Below are positions 29,504 through 38,270 of a stretch of DNA of 50,801 nt, in pieces. The position numbers and the translations under genes are program-made. This DNA comes from Pseudomonadota bacterium (lineage in GTDB: Bacteria; Pseudomonadota; Gammaproteobacteria; Acidiferrobacterales; Acidiferrobacteraceae): NCBI GenBank assembly GCA_021794275.1, contig JAJYRD010000050.1, positions 1 through 50,801 of the forward strand, in the 5' to 3' direction. The notes below the pieces were generated by a model. That model was not told the DNA's origin. It ran no database searches and saw only the letters and a program-made list of their open reading frames with translations. How positions within the stretch are numbered: the stretch's first letter is position 1; each line of letters opens with the position of its first letter.

Positions 29504-32147
29504 TTCCGGCGGCCTCCTGGGTACGCAGATAAGCGGTCGCGGCCTCGACGTCGAGCGGTGCTGCGATATAGTGGCCTTGTATGGCGTCGCAGCCCGCGTC
29601 CTTCAGGAAACGATGCTGGGCTGCGGTCTCGACCCCGCTTGCCACGACACGCATATTGAGGGCGCGTCCGAGAGCGATGATCGCCAGAATGACGGCATCG
29701 TTGCGACTTTCGCCGATTCCAGCGATGAACGCGCTCTCGATCTTGAGTGCGCCCACGCGCAGTTGTTGCAGGACGCCGAGCGTGGACGAAGCGCCCCCGA
29801 AATTCTGGACGGTGAGTTGAATGCCCTCGTCTCTCAAGGCATGGAGCCGCTCCGCGGGCCCTTCGGCCCCTCCTACAAGAACCTCCTCCGCGAACTCCAA
29901 GACGAGGTCGTCCGGGCTCAGGTCATATTCGCGCAGGATATTGCGGATCACCTCGACCAATCCCTCCTCCCCGCACTGGTGCCCCGACACGTTGACCGTC
30001 ACGGGAAAGGCCGCGAGGCCGAGATCGCGCCACTCGCGATTCTGGCGGCACGCCGCTCGCAAAACCCATGTACCGAGTTCGGGCATAAGGCCGGCCTCCT
30101 CCACGGCCAAGAGGAACTCTCTGGGGTATTTGACCCCCTCCACGGGATGCATCCAGCGCAGCAGCGCCTCCATTGCCACAAGCCTGCGATTGGCGGCCCG
30201 TACCTGGGGCTGATAGACGAGACAGAATTCTTCGCGCTCGAGGGCGCGACGCAGAACGGTCGCAACCATGAGCGGATGGGCCGGGGAACGGCCGGCGGCC
30301 GTGGCGGGGCTCTCAAAAAAACGATAGGCATTCTTGCCGGCGGCCTTGGCCTCGTACATGGCGGCGTCGGCAGCGCGCACGAGCGCGCGGCCATCGCCGC
30401 TATCTTCCGGATACACCGCGATACCGACACTGATACTCAAGGAGACTTCGCCTAGCGCCACGACCAAGGGTTCGCGAAAAATGGCCATGATCTTATGCAC
30501 GACCGGCAACGCATCCTGGCGGCTGCGAAGCCCCGGCAAGACCACCGCGAACTCGTCACCGCCTAAGCGCGCCAGGGTGTCCGCCGCTCGCACCGCCCGC
30601 CTCAGGCGCTCCCCTATGAGCACCAGGACGCGGTCGCCGGTGCTGTGGCCGAGGGTGTCGTTCACTCTCTTGAAGCCGTCTACGTCGAGAAAGAGAAGCG
30701 CTACCACGCTCCCGCTGTCCTTGGCCTCGACCAGTGCCCGCTCCAGGCGTTCATTATACAAGATGCGATTGGGCAGCCCGGTCAACGGATCATGGGTCGC
30801 CTGATGGACGAGCCGCTCGGCCAGTCGGCGCTTCTCCGCCGCATCGCGAAATGATAGAACGGCGCCTATCAGATCACCATTCGGACCGAACCGGGGGGCT
30901 CCGCTGTACTCCACCGGGATCCCGCGGCCGTCGCGGTGAAAAAGAAAGGCGTCCCCGGGGGCGAGCGGCCGCCCTTCCAGACACGTCCCCAGCGGATCGA
31001 GCGGTTCGCCGCTATACTCGTCGAAGCATGGCAGGACATCCTTTAATGGCCGCCCCCGTATCTCCGCCTCCACCCACCCGGTAAGGCGTTCCGCGGCACG
31101 GTTCACATACTCTACGCGACCCCCGCGATCGGTCGCGACCACCGCCTCGGCAAGCGACTGCAGAGTCCCTTCGAAGTGCGCTTTGGCGGCGGACAACCGC
31201 GCCTCGGTGAGGGCCTGTTCCTCGGCCGAGCGCCTCTGGCTGAGCACCGTGCGCCTATACAGAAGGGCGATTATCGTGAGAACGAAGCCCAGCAAGAGCA
31301 AGACCTGACGAACGAAGTGCCACCACTGTGCGTCCACGAAGCGAACGGATCGGAGCGCGATTATCCTGAAGGGGTACCGTCGGACGGGCCGCGCGACACC
31401 GAGCCACGTCCCTTCGGGCGCCTTCAGGTGGACAACGAAACGACCGCGGCCCCCCGGGCGAACCGCGACGGCCGCCCTCACGGCGGCAGCCGTGAGAGCG
31501 ACCGGCCAGACAGCCTCGACACGTCCATCGGCCCCCGAAAGCCCGATCGCGGTCCCAGGCGGCATCCCGCTACTGGGCCACAATCCTCCTCGCCCGGAAA
31601 GAGACAGCAAAGCACAGATCCGAAATCGCACGCGCCCATGCACTCGCGTGGTGGACCAGAGAGGCAGCGCCGGGGCTTGCGCATTCGACCGATCAACCGC
31701 CCCGACCTGGAAAACGGCGGGCCGTGCGCCGCGCCCCGCGCTATTTACGCTCCCCCAGGGCCGGATATGGCGGGGCACGGCCCCTTCCTGCCACCAGAGC
31801 GATCCGTGCGGACCCAGAAGGGCGAGGCCCTTGATCTCCGGATGACGACGACCGAAGCGCCGGGCAAGCCGACTGATCCGCGCGCTGTCTTGCCCGGTAC
31901 TCAAGCCCGGCAAGTGGCCGATCTCACGACCGAGCAACAGAAGCGCGGAGCGGTCACTGTTAAAACGCAACTCGGTCGTGGTCGCCGCGAAGCGCGCGAT
32001 CGCCGATACGCGACTCCAGGCATCACGCCGCGTATCGTCCCAGGAGGTAACGGCATAGAGGACAACCGTGAAGAGCGACACGAGCGCAAGCCCGCCGAAC
32101 GCTACAGCAGTCGATCGCCCTGGTCGCCGAGCCGCGCTTTCACTCAT
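29499..32147 (-). CDS. Membrane PAS-GGDEF-EAL protein with inactivated EAL site
   Basis: This 882-residue protein has two membrane segments (VAFGGLALVSLFTVVLYAV at the N-terminus and VLLLLGFVLTIIALLY near residue 270) enclosing a periplasmic sensor of about 240 residues. A PAS domain (about 315-430) and a GGDEF domain follow, with ARLGGDEF near residue 527 and the I-site RAAD five residues before it. The EAL domain keeps EALLRW and VNVSGHQ but has QN for DD (LTVQNFGG) and VASGVET for AEGVE. So synthesis is likely and hydrolysis unlikely. ATG 32147 was chosen over an upstream frame without homology. A CCCCG/CGGGG hairpin (32153-32170) covers its Shine-Dalgarno sequence. Confidence 0.9.
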   Translation of the reverse strand: MSESAARRPGRSTAVAFGGLALVSLFTVVLYAVTSWDDTRRDAWSRVSAIARFAATTTELRFNSDRSALLLLGREIGHLPGLSTGQDSARISRLARRFGRRHPEIKGLALLGPHGSLWWQEGAVPRHIRPWGSVNSAGRGARPAVFQVGAVDRSNAQAPALPLWSTTRVHGRVRFRICALLSLSGRGGLWPSSGMPPGTAIGLSGADGRVEAVWPVALTAAAVRAAVAVRPGGRGRFVVHLKAPEGTWLGVARPVRRYPFRIIALRSVRFVDAQWWHFVRQVLLLLGFVLTIIALLYRRTVLSQRRSAEEQALTEARLSAAKAHFEGTLQSLAEAVVATDRGGRVEYVNRAAERLTGWVEAEIRGRPLKDVLPCFDEYSGEPLDPLGTCLEGRPLAPGDAFLFHRDGRGIPVEYSGAPRFGPNGDLIGAVLSFRDAAEKRRLAERLVHQATHDPLTGLPNRILYNERLERALVEAKDSGSVVALLFLDVDGFKRVNDTLGHSTGDRVLVLIGERLRRAVRAADTLARLGGDEFAVVLPGLRSRQDALPVVHKIMAIFREPLVVALGEVSLSISVGIAVYPEDSGDGRALVRAADAAMYEAKAAGKNAYRFFESPATAAGRSPAHPLMVATVLRRALEREEFCLVYQPQVRAANRRLVAMEALLRWMHPVEGVKYPREFLLAVEEAGLMPELGTWVLRAACRQNREWRDLGLAAFPVTVNVSGHQCGEEGLVEVIRNILREYDLSPDDLVLEFAEEVLVGGAEGPAERLHALRDEGIQLTVQNFGGASSTLGVLQQLRVGALKIESAFIAGIGESRNDAVILAIIALGRALNMRVVASGVETAAQHRFLKDAGCDAIQGHYIAAPLDVEAATAYLRTQEAAGS

Positions 32148-32804
32148 ACTCGCCCCGATATCGCGCGGGGTCTTGCACACCAAACCCCAACCCCACGAAA
32201 CAGGCGATAAGCAAGGACGAACCCGGAGCAGTCGACACCCGAGACACACCTGATCCCGCCACGAAGCCGACAGACGCCGCTTGGCGTCGTGGCCGCCCGC
32301 AAGCGGACAAAGTGCCGGGCCATGAGGTGGCCCGAGCCTTGGACGACCCTGACGCACCCCCAACCCCTGCCGACACCGCCTTCATGCTCCAGTCCACGCA
32401 GTCGCGGAAAACCTAAGCGCGCGCCGAAATGCCAGTACAGGCCCCCTCACCCGCCTCCCTTCCCCCTCTGTTTTCCCTTAAAGTATAGACGAGCCCGGAC
32501 GGATACCGACCAACCCAACGAGCAGAGCGCCGCCTGCGTCTATTGATTCGCATTCCGGGTATGCACTACCATGGCGCCACTCTGTGGCCACCCCCCATCT
32601 CTCGTCGCGCCGCCTTTGGGTCTGGAATCAGGCCGAAATCAGAAGCCCCAAGGGACACCTTGGCAGCCTTCGCGGAGCGGTCCAGGATGAGACCGCGTCC
32701 GGCTCGACTCTAGAGCATGGAAGCATGCCATTACGCAAAACGATACAAACAGCCGTTTATACCCTATTTTGGGCCCGCCGGGGCTCCGGAGCTCCGCTGA
32801 TCCC
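32148..32804. other. 657-bp intergenic region, no recognised gene
   Basis: This divergent gap lies between the PAS-GGDEF-EAL gene and the TauE/SafE gene. Open frames here read as noncoding sequence. It contains GCGGTC-(caggatga)-GACCGC, a 6-bp hairpin near 32680-32700, and an AT-richer patch (32735-32775) just upstream of the TauE gene that may hold its promoter. No tRNA or known riboswitch was seen. Confidence 0.4.
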
Positions 32805-33560
32805 GTGACAAATCACCTGACACTTGCGCAGCTCTTGCAGAAACCAGGGCTTTTCGCCTTTCTCGAGGCCGTGGTGTTCGCGGCCTTTTACGTCCGCGCC
32901 ACTATAGGTTTCGGGTCGGGCCTCATCGCCGTGGCCTTCCTGTCTTTGAGTTTTCCCGTCAAGGAAGTGGTCCCCGTGGTGCTGTTACTCGACCTTCTGG
33001 GTTCGCTATTGCTCGGCGCCTATGATTTTCGGGAGATGCAGTGGCGGGAGCTGTCGTGGTTGATTCCGGGCTCGATTGTCGGACTCGCTGTCGGCTCATT
33101 GATCCTCGTCCATAGCAACGCGCAGCGCCTGACGCTCTTTCTCGGCATCTTCATTCTCGCCTACGTCGTCTACGCGCTTGTCGCCAAGCCCGAACGCATG
33201 CCACGCATCGGCCGCCCCTGGGCACTGCCGCTTGGTGTGTTCGGCGGCATTATCGGCAGCCTCTACGGGGGCGGAGGCCCGCCGCTTGTGGCCTATCTCC
33301 AGATGCGGCACCTCGACAAGCGCGCCTTTCGGGCCACCTTTCAGGCCATCGCCCTTGCCGACAACGTCATACGGGGCGGGCTCTACGTCGCCTTCGGTCT
33401 GCTCACATGGCCGCTCACGCTCGTCTTTGCGACCATGGCGCCGGCCGCAGCGCTCGGGCTCTATCTCGGCAACCGCCTCCACATGCGCATAAGCCAAAAG
33501 CTGTTCCTGCGTGCGACGCTCGCGCTGCTGGCCGCGGTCGGCCTCAAGTACCTCATATGA
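32805..33560 (+). CDS. TauE/SafE-family membrane exporter
   Basis: This 251-residue inner-membrane protein has about eight hydrophobic segments. It has the family's two-repeat layout: ATIGFGSGLIAVAFLSL near the N-terminus and GVFGGIIGSLYGGGGPPLVAYL in the second half. TauE/SafE proteins are proposed to export sulfite, sulfoacetate or related anions; the substrate here is not shown. GTG 32805 is my start, with GGAG 13 nt upstream, which is far. TTG 32769 is an alternative. An inverted repeat follows the stop. Confidence 0.87.
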   Translation: MTNHLTLAQLLQKPGLFAFLEAVVFAAFYVRATIGFGSGLIAVAFLSLSFPVKEVVPVVLLLDLLGSLLLGAYDFREMQWRELSWLIPGSIVGLAVGSLILVHSNAQRLTLFLGIFILAYVVYALVAKPERMPRIGRPWALPLGVFGGIIGSLYGGGGPPLVAYLQMRHLDKRAFRATFQAIALADNVIRGGLYVAFGLLTWPLTLVFATMAPAAALGLYLGNRLHMRISQKLFLRATLALLAAVGLKYLI

Positions 33561-33588
33561 TGGTCGGCGTGGCTCTGTAGCCTGGGAG

Positions 33589-33616
33589 AGTACGGGGCGC
33601 TAATGCGCCCCGTACT
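33589..33616. terminator. Perfect 12-bp inverted repeat between convergent genes
   Basis: AGTACGGGGCGC, loop TAAT, GCGCCCCGTACT lies between the stops of the TauE/SafE gene (plus) and the beta-barrel gene (minus). The symmetry and position indicate a bidirectional terminator. No long T-run follows on either side. Confidence 0.7.
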
Positions 33617-33623
33617 GAAGCGT

Positions 33624-34127
33624 TTAGCGCATCCCGCCGAACTGGTAGGTGACCCCCGCCAGCAATTCGCTGGCATTCTCGCTCGGCCCGTAAGCCGTTC
33701 GAGGATCGACGATCAGATCGTACTCGGCGCGAAGATTGACGTTGCGCATGACGCGATAGCTCACACCGGCCCCTAGGAGCGGACGCGTGGTGCTGCGTAT
33801 GAAGGCATTGTGGTCGCTATAGATGCTTGCGATACCACCGCGCGCCAGGAAGTACATACCGCGGAACTGGGTGATCGGCGTCCGGTAGAGAGCGGTCGCA
33901 GTGAACATTCCGATGCGCGCTGGATTGGCGCTCAAGAGCTGGTAACCCACCTCGACGCCGACCGGGAACGAACGCGTCGACAGACCGCCATACACGCCTA
34001 TCGGCGAGGTCCCCGCCAACGCCCCACCGGTCAAACCCAGATCTCCGCCGACCCAAACCCGCGCGACGCTTGCAGCCGGATACACACTGAGGGCCATGAG
34101 GCCCGCCATTACCAATCGGTTTCGCAT
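33624..34127 (-). CDS. Small outer-membrane beta-barrel protein
   Basis: This 167-residue protein has an N-terminal signal (MRNRLVMAGLMALSVYPAASVA). Amphipathic beta strands follow (VGVEVGYQLL, GMYFLARGGIASIY, PLLGAGVSYRVM, NVNLRAEYDLI), ending LLAGVTYQFGGMR. The pattern resembles the 8-stranded OmpA/OmpW-like barrels, without a peptidoglycan-binding domain. Its function is unknown. ATG 34127 is fixed by AGGAG 8 nt upstream; the upstream frame lacks barrel features. Confidence 0.75.
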   Translation of the reverse strand: MRNRLVMAGLMALSVYPAASVARVWVGGDLGLTGGALAGTSPIGVYGGLSTRSFPVGVEVGYQLLSANPARIGMFTATALYRTPITQFRGMYFLARGGIASIYSDHNAFIRSTTRPLLGAGVSYRVMRNVNLRAEYDLIVDPRTAYGPSENASELLAGVTYQFGGMR

Positions 34128-35084
34128 ATCATCATCTCCTTTGACAGAATTAGTCTTCTGATAACGCGCGCCACCATGGCCCGCGGGACGGGCTAGTCTA
34201 GACGTTCCGCTGATCGCCGAAAAGCGGACGCACCGGGCTTTTCGAGGGTCGCCCGCAGTGGGGACCGGGCTTGCGCCCTCGCCGTCGCGTGCACGATAGC
34301 ACGCAAAAGGACCTGAGCCGCCCCACACCCGAGGCCGCTCGATCGCTTCCCGACAAAACCCCCTTGGCGGCCGACCGGTTGACCGCCAACCCGATGCCGC
34401 GCCCTCGAACTCGAAGCCCAGATCGACCGTCAGCCTTCATGGAACCCACAGTCGCGGAAACGGCGTGGCCGGCGCCCGCGCCCGGCCCGATCAGCGCGGC
34501 GTCTTCCACCGGCAAGCCCAAGGCCTCGATTACGAGTGCAAGTCTGACCGGCGGCGCATGGAGCCGCACAATCTCCCGTCGCTCTGAAAAAGTCGCAGGA
34601 CGCGAGGCGAGTCCTTTCCCATTCCGAAATGCGCCTGAAGAGGGCGGGAGGAATTGCGCTCAATTTCGTGTGTCGCCAGCATTCCGGCGTGGCCCCCGCG
34701 ACGTGACTAAGTAACGAGGCATAACCCGCGCAAGCTGGAGACCTTGAAACGCACGCATAGATGCGGGTCTTCCGGCGCGATCCGGGCCGCCGGTGGAACG
34801 CGACCGGCAAATACCTTGGGCGGGAAGCCAAGGCTTCCATGGGTATCTGCGGTATGTTCCATGAACGCGGCCTCGCTGTATTCTCCAGGACAAAGCCTGC
34901 GACCTCAGTCGCGGTTTGGTTTGCGCTGCACCCCAGGACCCGCCGGAGGCCGGCCAACTGTCATACGGCTTTCATACCGAGAAGGGATAGTAACGCTACG
35001 ACGCGACAAAAACGGGAAGCGGCCTGATTTTCGGCTCGGCAGCGGATAGGTGGCCTCGGTCGCAATGAGCGAGCAGGGTGGCAT
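34128..35084. other. 957-bp region with no recognised gene
   Basis: This is the longest gene-free stretch in the window. A minus-strand frame around 34200-34569 (start RLALVIEALGLPVEDAALIG) has a composition more like protein than its neighbours, but I recognise no family and it has no proper ribosome-binding site, so it may be a decayed gene. Around 34811-34846 nested stems (CCTTGG/CCAAGG inside ATACC/GGTAT) could form a structured RNA upstream of the EAL gene. I could not match it to a known riboswitch class. Confidence 0.4.
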
Positions 35085-36368
35085 ATGACGCAGAGCATCC
35101 TTCAACGGGTCGCAGACACCGGCCCCTTCCCCTTATTCGGCCCCATAGAAACCTCGGTCTCGCGGGATGGCGAGACCTATGTGGCGCATCACGACGGGCT
35201 CATCATGGCGAGCGCCTTTCAGCCTCTGTTCAGCGTCGCCCAACGTCGCGTGGTCGGCCACGAGGCCTTGCTGCGCGCCCATCGCACGAATGGCGACCTG
35301 GTCTCGCCCCTCGGGGTCTTCGGCGCGGTACGGTCCGATGCCGAGGCCGCCCACATCGACCGGTTGACGCGCTTCCTGCACGTCAGGAATTACCTGCGCC
35401 TCGGGCGCGAGACCGAGTGGCTCTTTCTCAACGTCGACATGCGGTCCATCGCGTCCCGCGAAAACCACAGTCCCTTCCTCGGTCGGCTATTGCGCCACTT
35501 CGCGATCAATGGGAACCGGCTCGTGATTGAGATCCTCGAGGCGGCAGTGACCGATCAGGCGCGTCTGGCGGAGGCGGTCGCCTACTTCCGAAGCCGCGGC
35601 TGCCTTACTGCCATAGACGACTTCGGGTCCGGCCACTCGAACTTCGATCGCCTCTGGAGTCTGTCTCCGGAGTTCGTGAAACTCGACCGCTCCCTCATCG
35701 AGCAAAGTGTCTGGGATCGGCGCGTCCGCAACCTCCTCCCGCACCTGGTCGCGCTCTTGCACGAGATCGGGGCACTGGTTGTCATGGAGGGCATCGAGAC
35801 CGAGGACCAGGGACTGATCGCCCTCGACAGCGGTGTCGATCTCATGCAGGGTTTTCTGCTCGGGAGGCCGCGCCCGACCGCGACCGAAGGGGAGCCCGCG
35901 ACACTCTCGGCGCTTTGGGACCGCTTCCGCGCTATGTCCACGCCCCCCCGGGACCCGGTGGCGGCCGATGCCGCGTTCACCGCCGTCATCGACCGCCTGA
36001 AGGACGGCATCCCACTTAGCGACGCGTGCGCCTCCTTCGACCGTCAGGCCGGCATATTGCGCGCCTACCTACTCGATCGGGACGGACGCGAAACGGTAAA
36101 ACCTTACATCCCCGCGTCGCGGGCCGTCTGCGCCGATCCGCGCTACGCCCCGCTTGCCGGCGCCTCGGGCACCGAGCGATTCGCGCGGCCTTATTTCCGC
36201 AGAGCGCTCGAGCAACCGGGGCGCCCGCAACGGACGCGTCCTTACTTTTCCGTCGCCGACGCGACCCTCTGCATCACGCTTGCATGCGCCTACGAGATCG
36301 GCGGCGCCACCCGGGTCTTATGTTGTGATCTCGCAAGCGGGGACGTCCTGACCGCGCCACGACCCTGA
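35085..36368 (+). CDS. EAL-domain c-di-GMP phosphodiesterase with C-terminal YkuI_C/Cache-like domain
   Basis: This 427-residue protein has no GGDEF domain. The EAL domain (about residues 35-280) is complete: HEALLRA near 58, LNVD (metal Asn), IEILEA, IDDFGSGHS with both Asp, FVKLDRSLI (Lys), MEGIETED and LMQGFLLGRP. It should hydrolyse c-di-GMP. Residues 290-427 (LLDRDGRE, then FARPYFRRALEQPG and RPYFSVADATLCITL) look like the PAS/Cache fold found C-terminal to EAL in B. subtilis YkuI. No membrane segments are seen, so it is probably cytoplasmic. The start is ATG 35085, with weak AGGGTGG upstream. Confidence 0.88.
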   Translation: MTQSILQRVADTGPFPLFGPIETSVSRDGETYVAHHDGLIMASAFQPLFSVAQRRVVGHEALLRAHRTNGDLVSPLGVFGAVRSDAEAAHIDRLTRFLHVRNYLRLGRETEWLFLNVDMRSIASRENHSPFLGRLLRHFAINGNRLVIEILEAAVTDQARLAEAVAYFRSRGCLTAIDDFGSGHSNFDRLWSLSPEFVKLDRSLIEQSVWDRRVRNLLPHLVALLHEIGALVVMEGIETEDQGLIALDSGVDLMQGFLLGRPRPTATEGEPATLSALWDRFRAMSTPPRDPVAADAAFTAVIDRLKDGIPLSDACASFDRQAGILRAYLLDRDGRETVKPYIPASRAVCADPRYAPLAGASGTERFARPYFRRALEQPGRPQRTRPYFSVADATLCITLACAYEIGGATRVLCCDLASGDVLTAPRP

Positions 36369-36411
36369 ATCCCGGTCGAGGATCGGCCGCAGCCGCGCAT
36401 GGCCATGGCGC

Positions 36412-37428
36412 TCAGGGCGCCGCGTAACCGGTCGGGTTATGCTTCTGCCAGCGCCAAGCATCGGCGCACATCCGACCGAGATCATAGGCCGCCCGCCATC
36501 CGAGCAGCCTATGGGCGGCCTCCGGATCGGCATAACACTGCGCGATGTCCCCTGGCCTGCGCGCCTCGATCCCGTAGGGGATCGGGCGCCCGCTCGCGCG
36601 CGCGAAGGCCTCCACCATTTCGAGCACCGAGTAGCCGCGGCCCGTGCCGAGATTCACAGTCAGCATCCCCGCATGGGCCGCAAGGTAGCGCAGGGCCGCC
36701 ACATGCCCCGAAGCCAGATCGACGACATGGATGTAGTCGCGCACGCCAGTACCGTCCGGCGTGTCATAGTCGGCGCCGAATACGCGTAGCGCGGGCCGGC
36801 GGCCGACGGCCACCTGGCAGATGTACGGCATGAGGTTATTGGGGACATCGCGCGGATCCTCCCCCATGAGACCGCTTTCATGGGCCCCGACGGGATTGAA
36901 GTAGCGCAGCCGGGCGATGCGCCAGCGCGCATCGGCGGCGGCGACATCCGCCAACATGTCTTCGATCATGATCTTGGAGCGCCCGTAGGCGTTGGTCGCC
37001 GCCCGCGGGAAGTCTTCGCGTATGGGCACCGAGGCAGGGTTCCCGTAGACCGTGGCCGAGGAGGAGAACACGAAGGTCTTGACGTGCGCCTTCGCCATGG
37101 CCCGAAGCAGTGTCACCGTGCCCTGGACATTGTTTTCGTAATAGAGAAGCGGCTTCTCGACCGACTCCCCCACCGCCTTCAGGCCCGCGAAATGGATCAC
37201 GCCATCAAACGCGTGGTCACGAAAAACATGGTCCAGGGCCGCCCCGTCGCGCACGTCGCCCTGCACGAATATGGGCCCGGTGCCGGCAATCGCAGCTATG
37301 CGGTCCACGACCGCGGCGCGGCTATTCGATAGATTATCCAAGAGGACCACCTCATAACCCGCCTCCATGAGGCGGACCGCGGTATGCGAACCGATGTAGC
37401 CGGTGCCGCCCGTGACCAGTATCTTCAT
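36412..37428 (-). CDS. galE: UDP-glucose 4-epimerase
   Basis: This 338-residue SDR-fold enzyme interconverts UDP-glucose and UDP-galactose with bound NAD. MKILVTGGTGYIGSHTAVRL is the Rossmann start. SSSATVYG with the downstream YGRSK (Tyr-x3-Lys) forms the catalytic site, and YFNPVGAHESG and RDYIHVVDLASGHV are GalE signatures. Start ATG 37428, preceded by AAAAAAGGGGGG, gives the same length as E. coli GalE; the long upstream frame is not homologous. It probably serves cell-surface polysaccharide synthesis. Confidence 0.96.
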   Translation of the reverse strand: MKILVTGGTGYIGSHTAVRLMEAGYEVVLLDNLSNSRAAVVDRIAAIAGTGPIFVQGDVRDGAALDHVFRDHAFDGVIHFAGLKAVGESVEKPLLYYENNVQGTVTLLRAMAKAHVKTFVFSSSATVYGNPASVPIREDFPRAATNAYGRSKIMIEDMLADVAAADARWRIARLRYFNPVGAHESGLMGEDPRDVPNNLMPYICQVAVGRRPALRVFGADYDTPDGTGVRDYIHVVDLASGHVAALRYLAAHAGMLTVNLGTGRGYSVLEMVEAFARASGRPIPYGIEARRPGDIAQCYADPEAAHRLLGWRAAYDLGRMCADAWRWQKHNPTGYAAP

Positions 37429-37777
37429 GCCCCCCCCTTTTTTCCAAAGCGCGTACCTCGCGATCCTTTCGAAAGCGCGCTTGTTTAAGGTACACGAGGG
37501 CGAACTGCGCCGCCACGGCGCGCCGATCCACCGAGGGTAGCGCCGCTCCCGCCAAGGAGCGCGGGACCTGACTATGCCTCTTAAGGGCCGGATGTTGGGA
37601 GCCCGCCCAAGGTTTAAGCTCTCGGAACGGGCCCTTACGCGAGCCTCCGCTTTTGCGCCATCAAGGGCCGGCAGAAGGATCCGGTCGCGGCGAGACGGCT
37701 CTGGCATTCCCGGCCGACCGCGTGGCGCGACCCGTATTCCAAGGAAGAGCAAGACGCCCGTTGGCGGGAGGGGTGAC
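37429..37777. other. 349-bp divergent intergenic region
   Basis: The region holds the control sequences for galE (minus) and the small membrane protein gene (plus). TACCTTAAAC on the minus strand near 37490 is the only AT-rich candidate -10 for galE. No gene or RNA was recognised. Confidence 0.3.
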
Positions 37778-38260
37778 ATGCGGCAAAGCTTTGCGCCCAC
37801 ACGTGCCGTCCGCTACCAGTTCGAGAGGTGCCGCGCGACGGTGGCGGCTGACACCCCGGGGACACAGGAATGGCGCCGCCGCTTCTGGCTGCGCGAAGGG
37901 GTCGTGGCCCTGGGCGAGATCGGCATGGTCCTCCTAGGGGCCTTCGCGCTTTGGTGCCTCGCCGGATCCCTGCCCGCGCAGCTGCATCTGCCAAGCCTTC
38001 TTCTCGGGTCGCTTACGCTTTCAGCGCGGCTCGTCTTGGCGCTCCGCCAACTCGCTGTTCGCTTCCGTATGCTCGATCGCGACATCGTGCACTACCGCGC
38101 TCACCGCGCGTATATCGATGCACAGATTCTGAGCGCCACCCTAGCCACGCTCGCCATGTGGTCGATCTCGGAAGAACAGGTCGTGGCGGCAGGTCTCATG
38201 TCGCGCGGCCACACCCACCCGCGCGGCCACGAGCCTCGCGTCCCAGGTCCGAGGCGCTGA
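37778..38260 (+). CDS. Hypothetical small membrane protein, 160 residues
   Basis: ATG 37778 follows GGGAGGGG at good spacing. The N-terminus is basic (MRQSFAPTRAVRYQFERC). Two to three hydrophobic segments lie at about residues 43-62 (VALGEIGMVLLGAFALWCL), 72-90 (LLLGSLTLSARLVLALRQ) and perhaps 115-130 (ILSATLATLAMWSI). The C-terminus is His/Arg/Pro-rich (SRGHTHPRGHEPRVPGPRR). I do not recognise a family. It is convergent with the GST gene 10 bp away. It could be a real lineage-specific gene; the upstream open frame makes the start uncertain. Confidence 0.6.
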   Translation: MRQSFAPTRAVRYQFERCRATVAADTPGTQEWRRRFWLREGVVALGEIGMVLLGAFALWCLAGSLPAQLHLPSLLLGSLTLSARLVLALRQLAVRFRMLDRDIVHYRAHRAYIDAQILSATLATLAMWSISEEQVVAAGLMSRGHTHPRGHEPRVPGPRR

Positions 38261-38270
38261 GCCGCAGATC

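Noticed and set aside
34198-34569. Minus-strand frame starting GTG 34569
   Set aside because: The first 40 residues look protein-like but GGGAG lies only 3 nt from the start, the C-terminal half is low-complexity, and no family is recognisable. Mentioned only within the intergenic entry.
34800-34860. Possible GEMM-type c-di-GMP riboswitch before the EAL gene
   Set aside because: The nested stems are present, but the conserved GEMM core (A-rich joining segments and GNRA tetraloop-receptor) is not visible.
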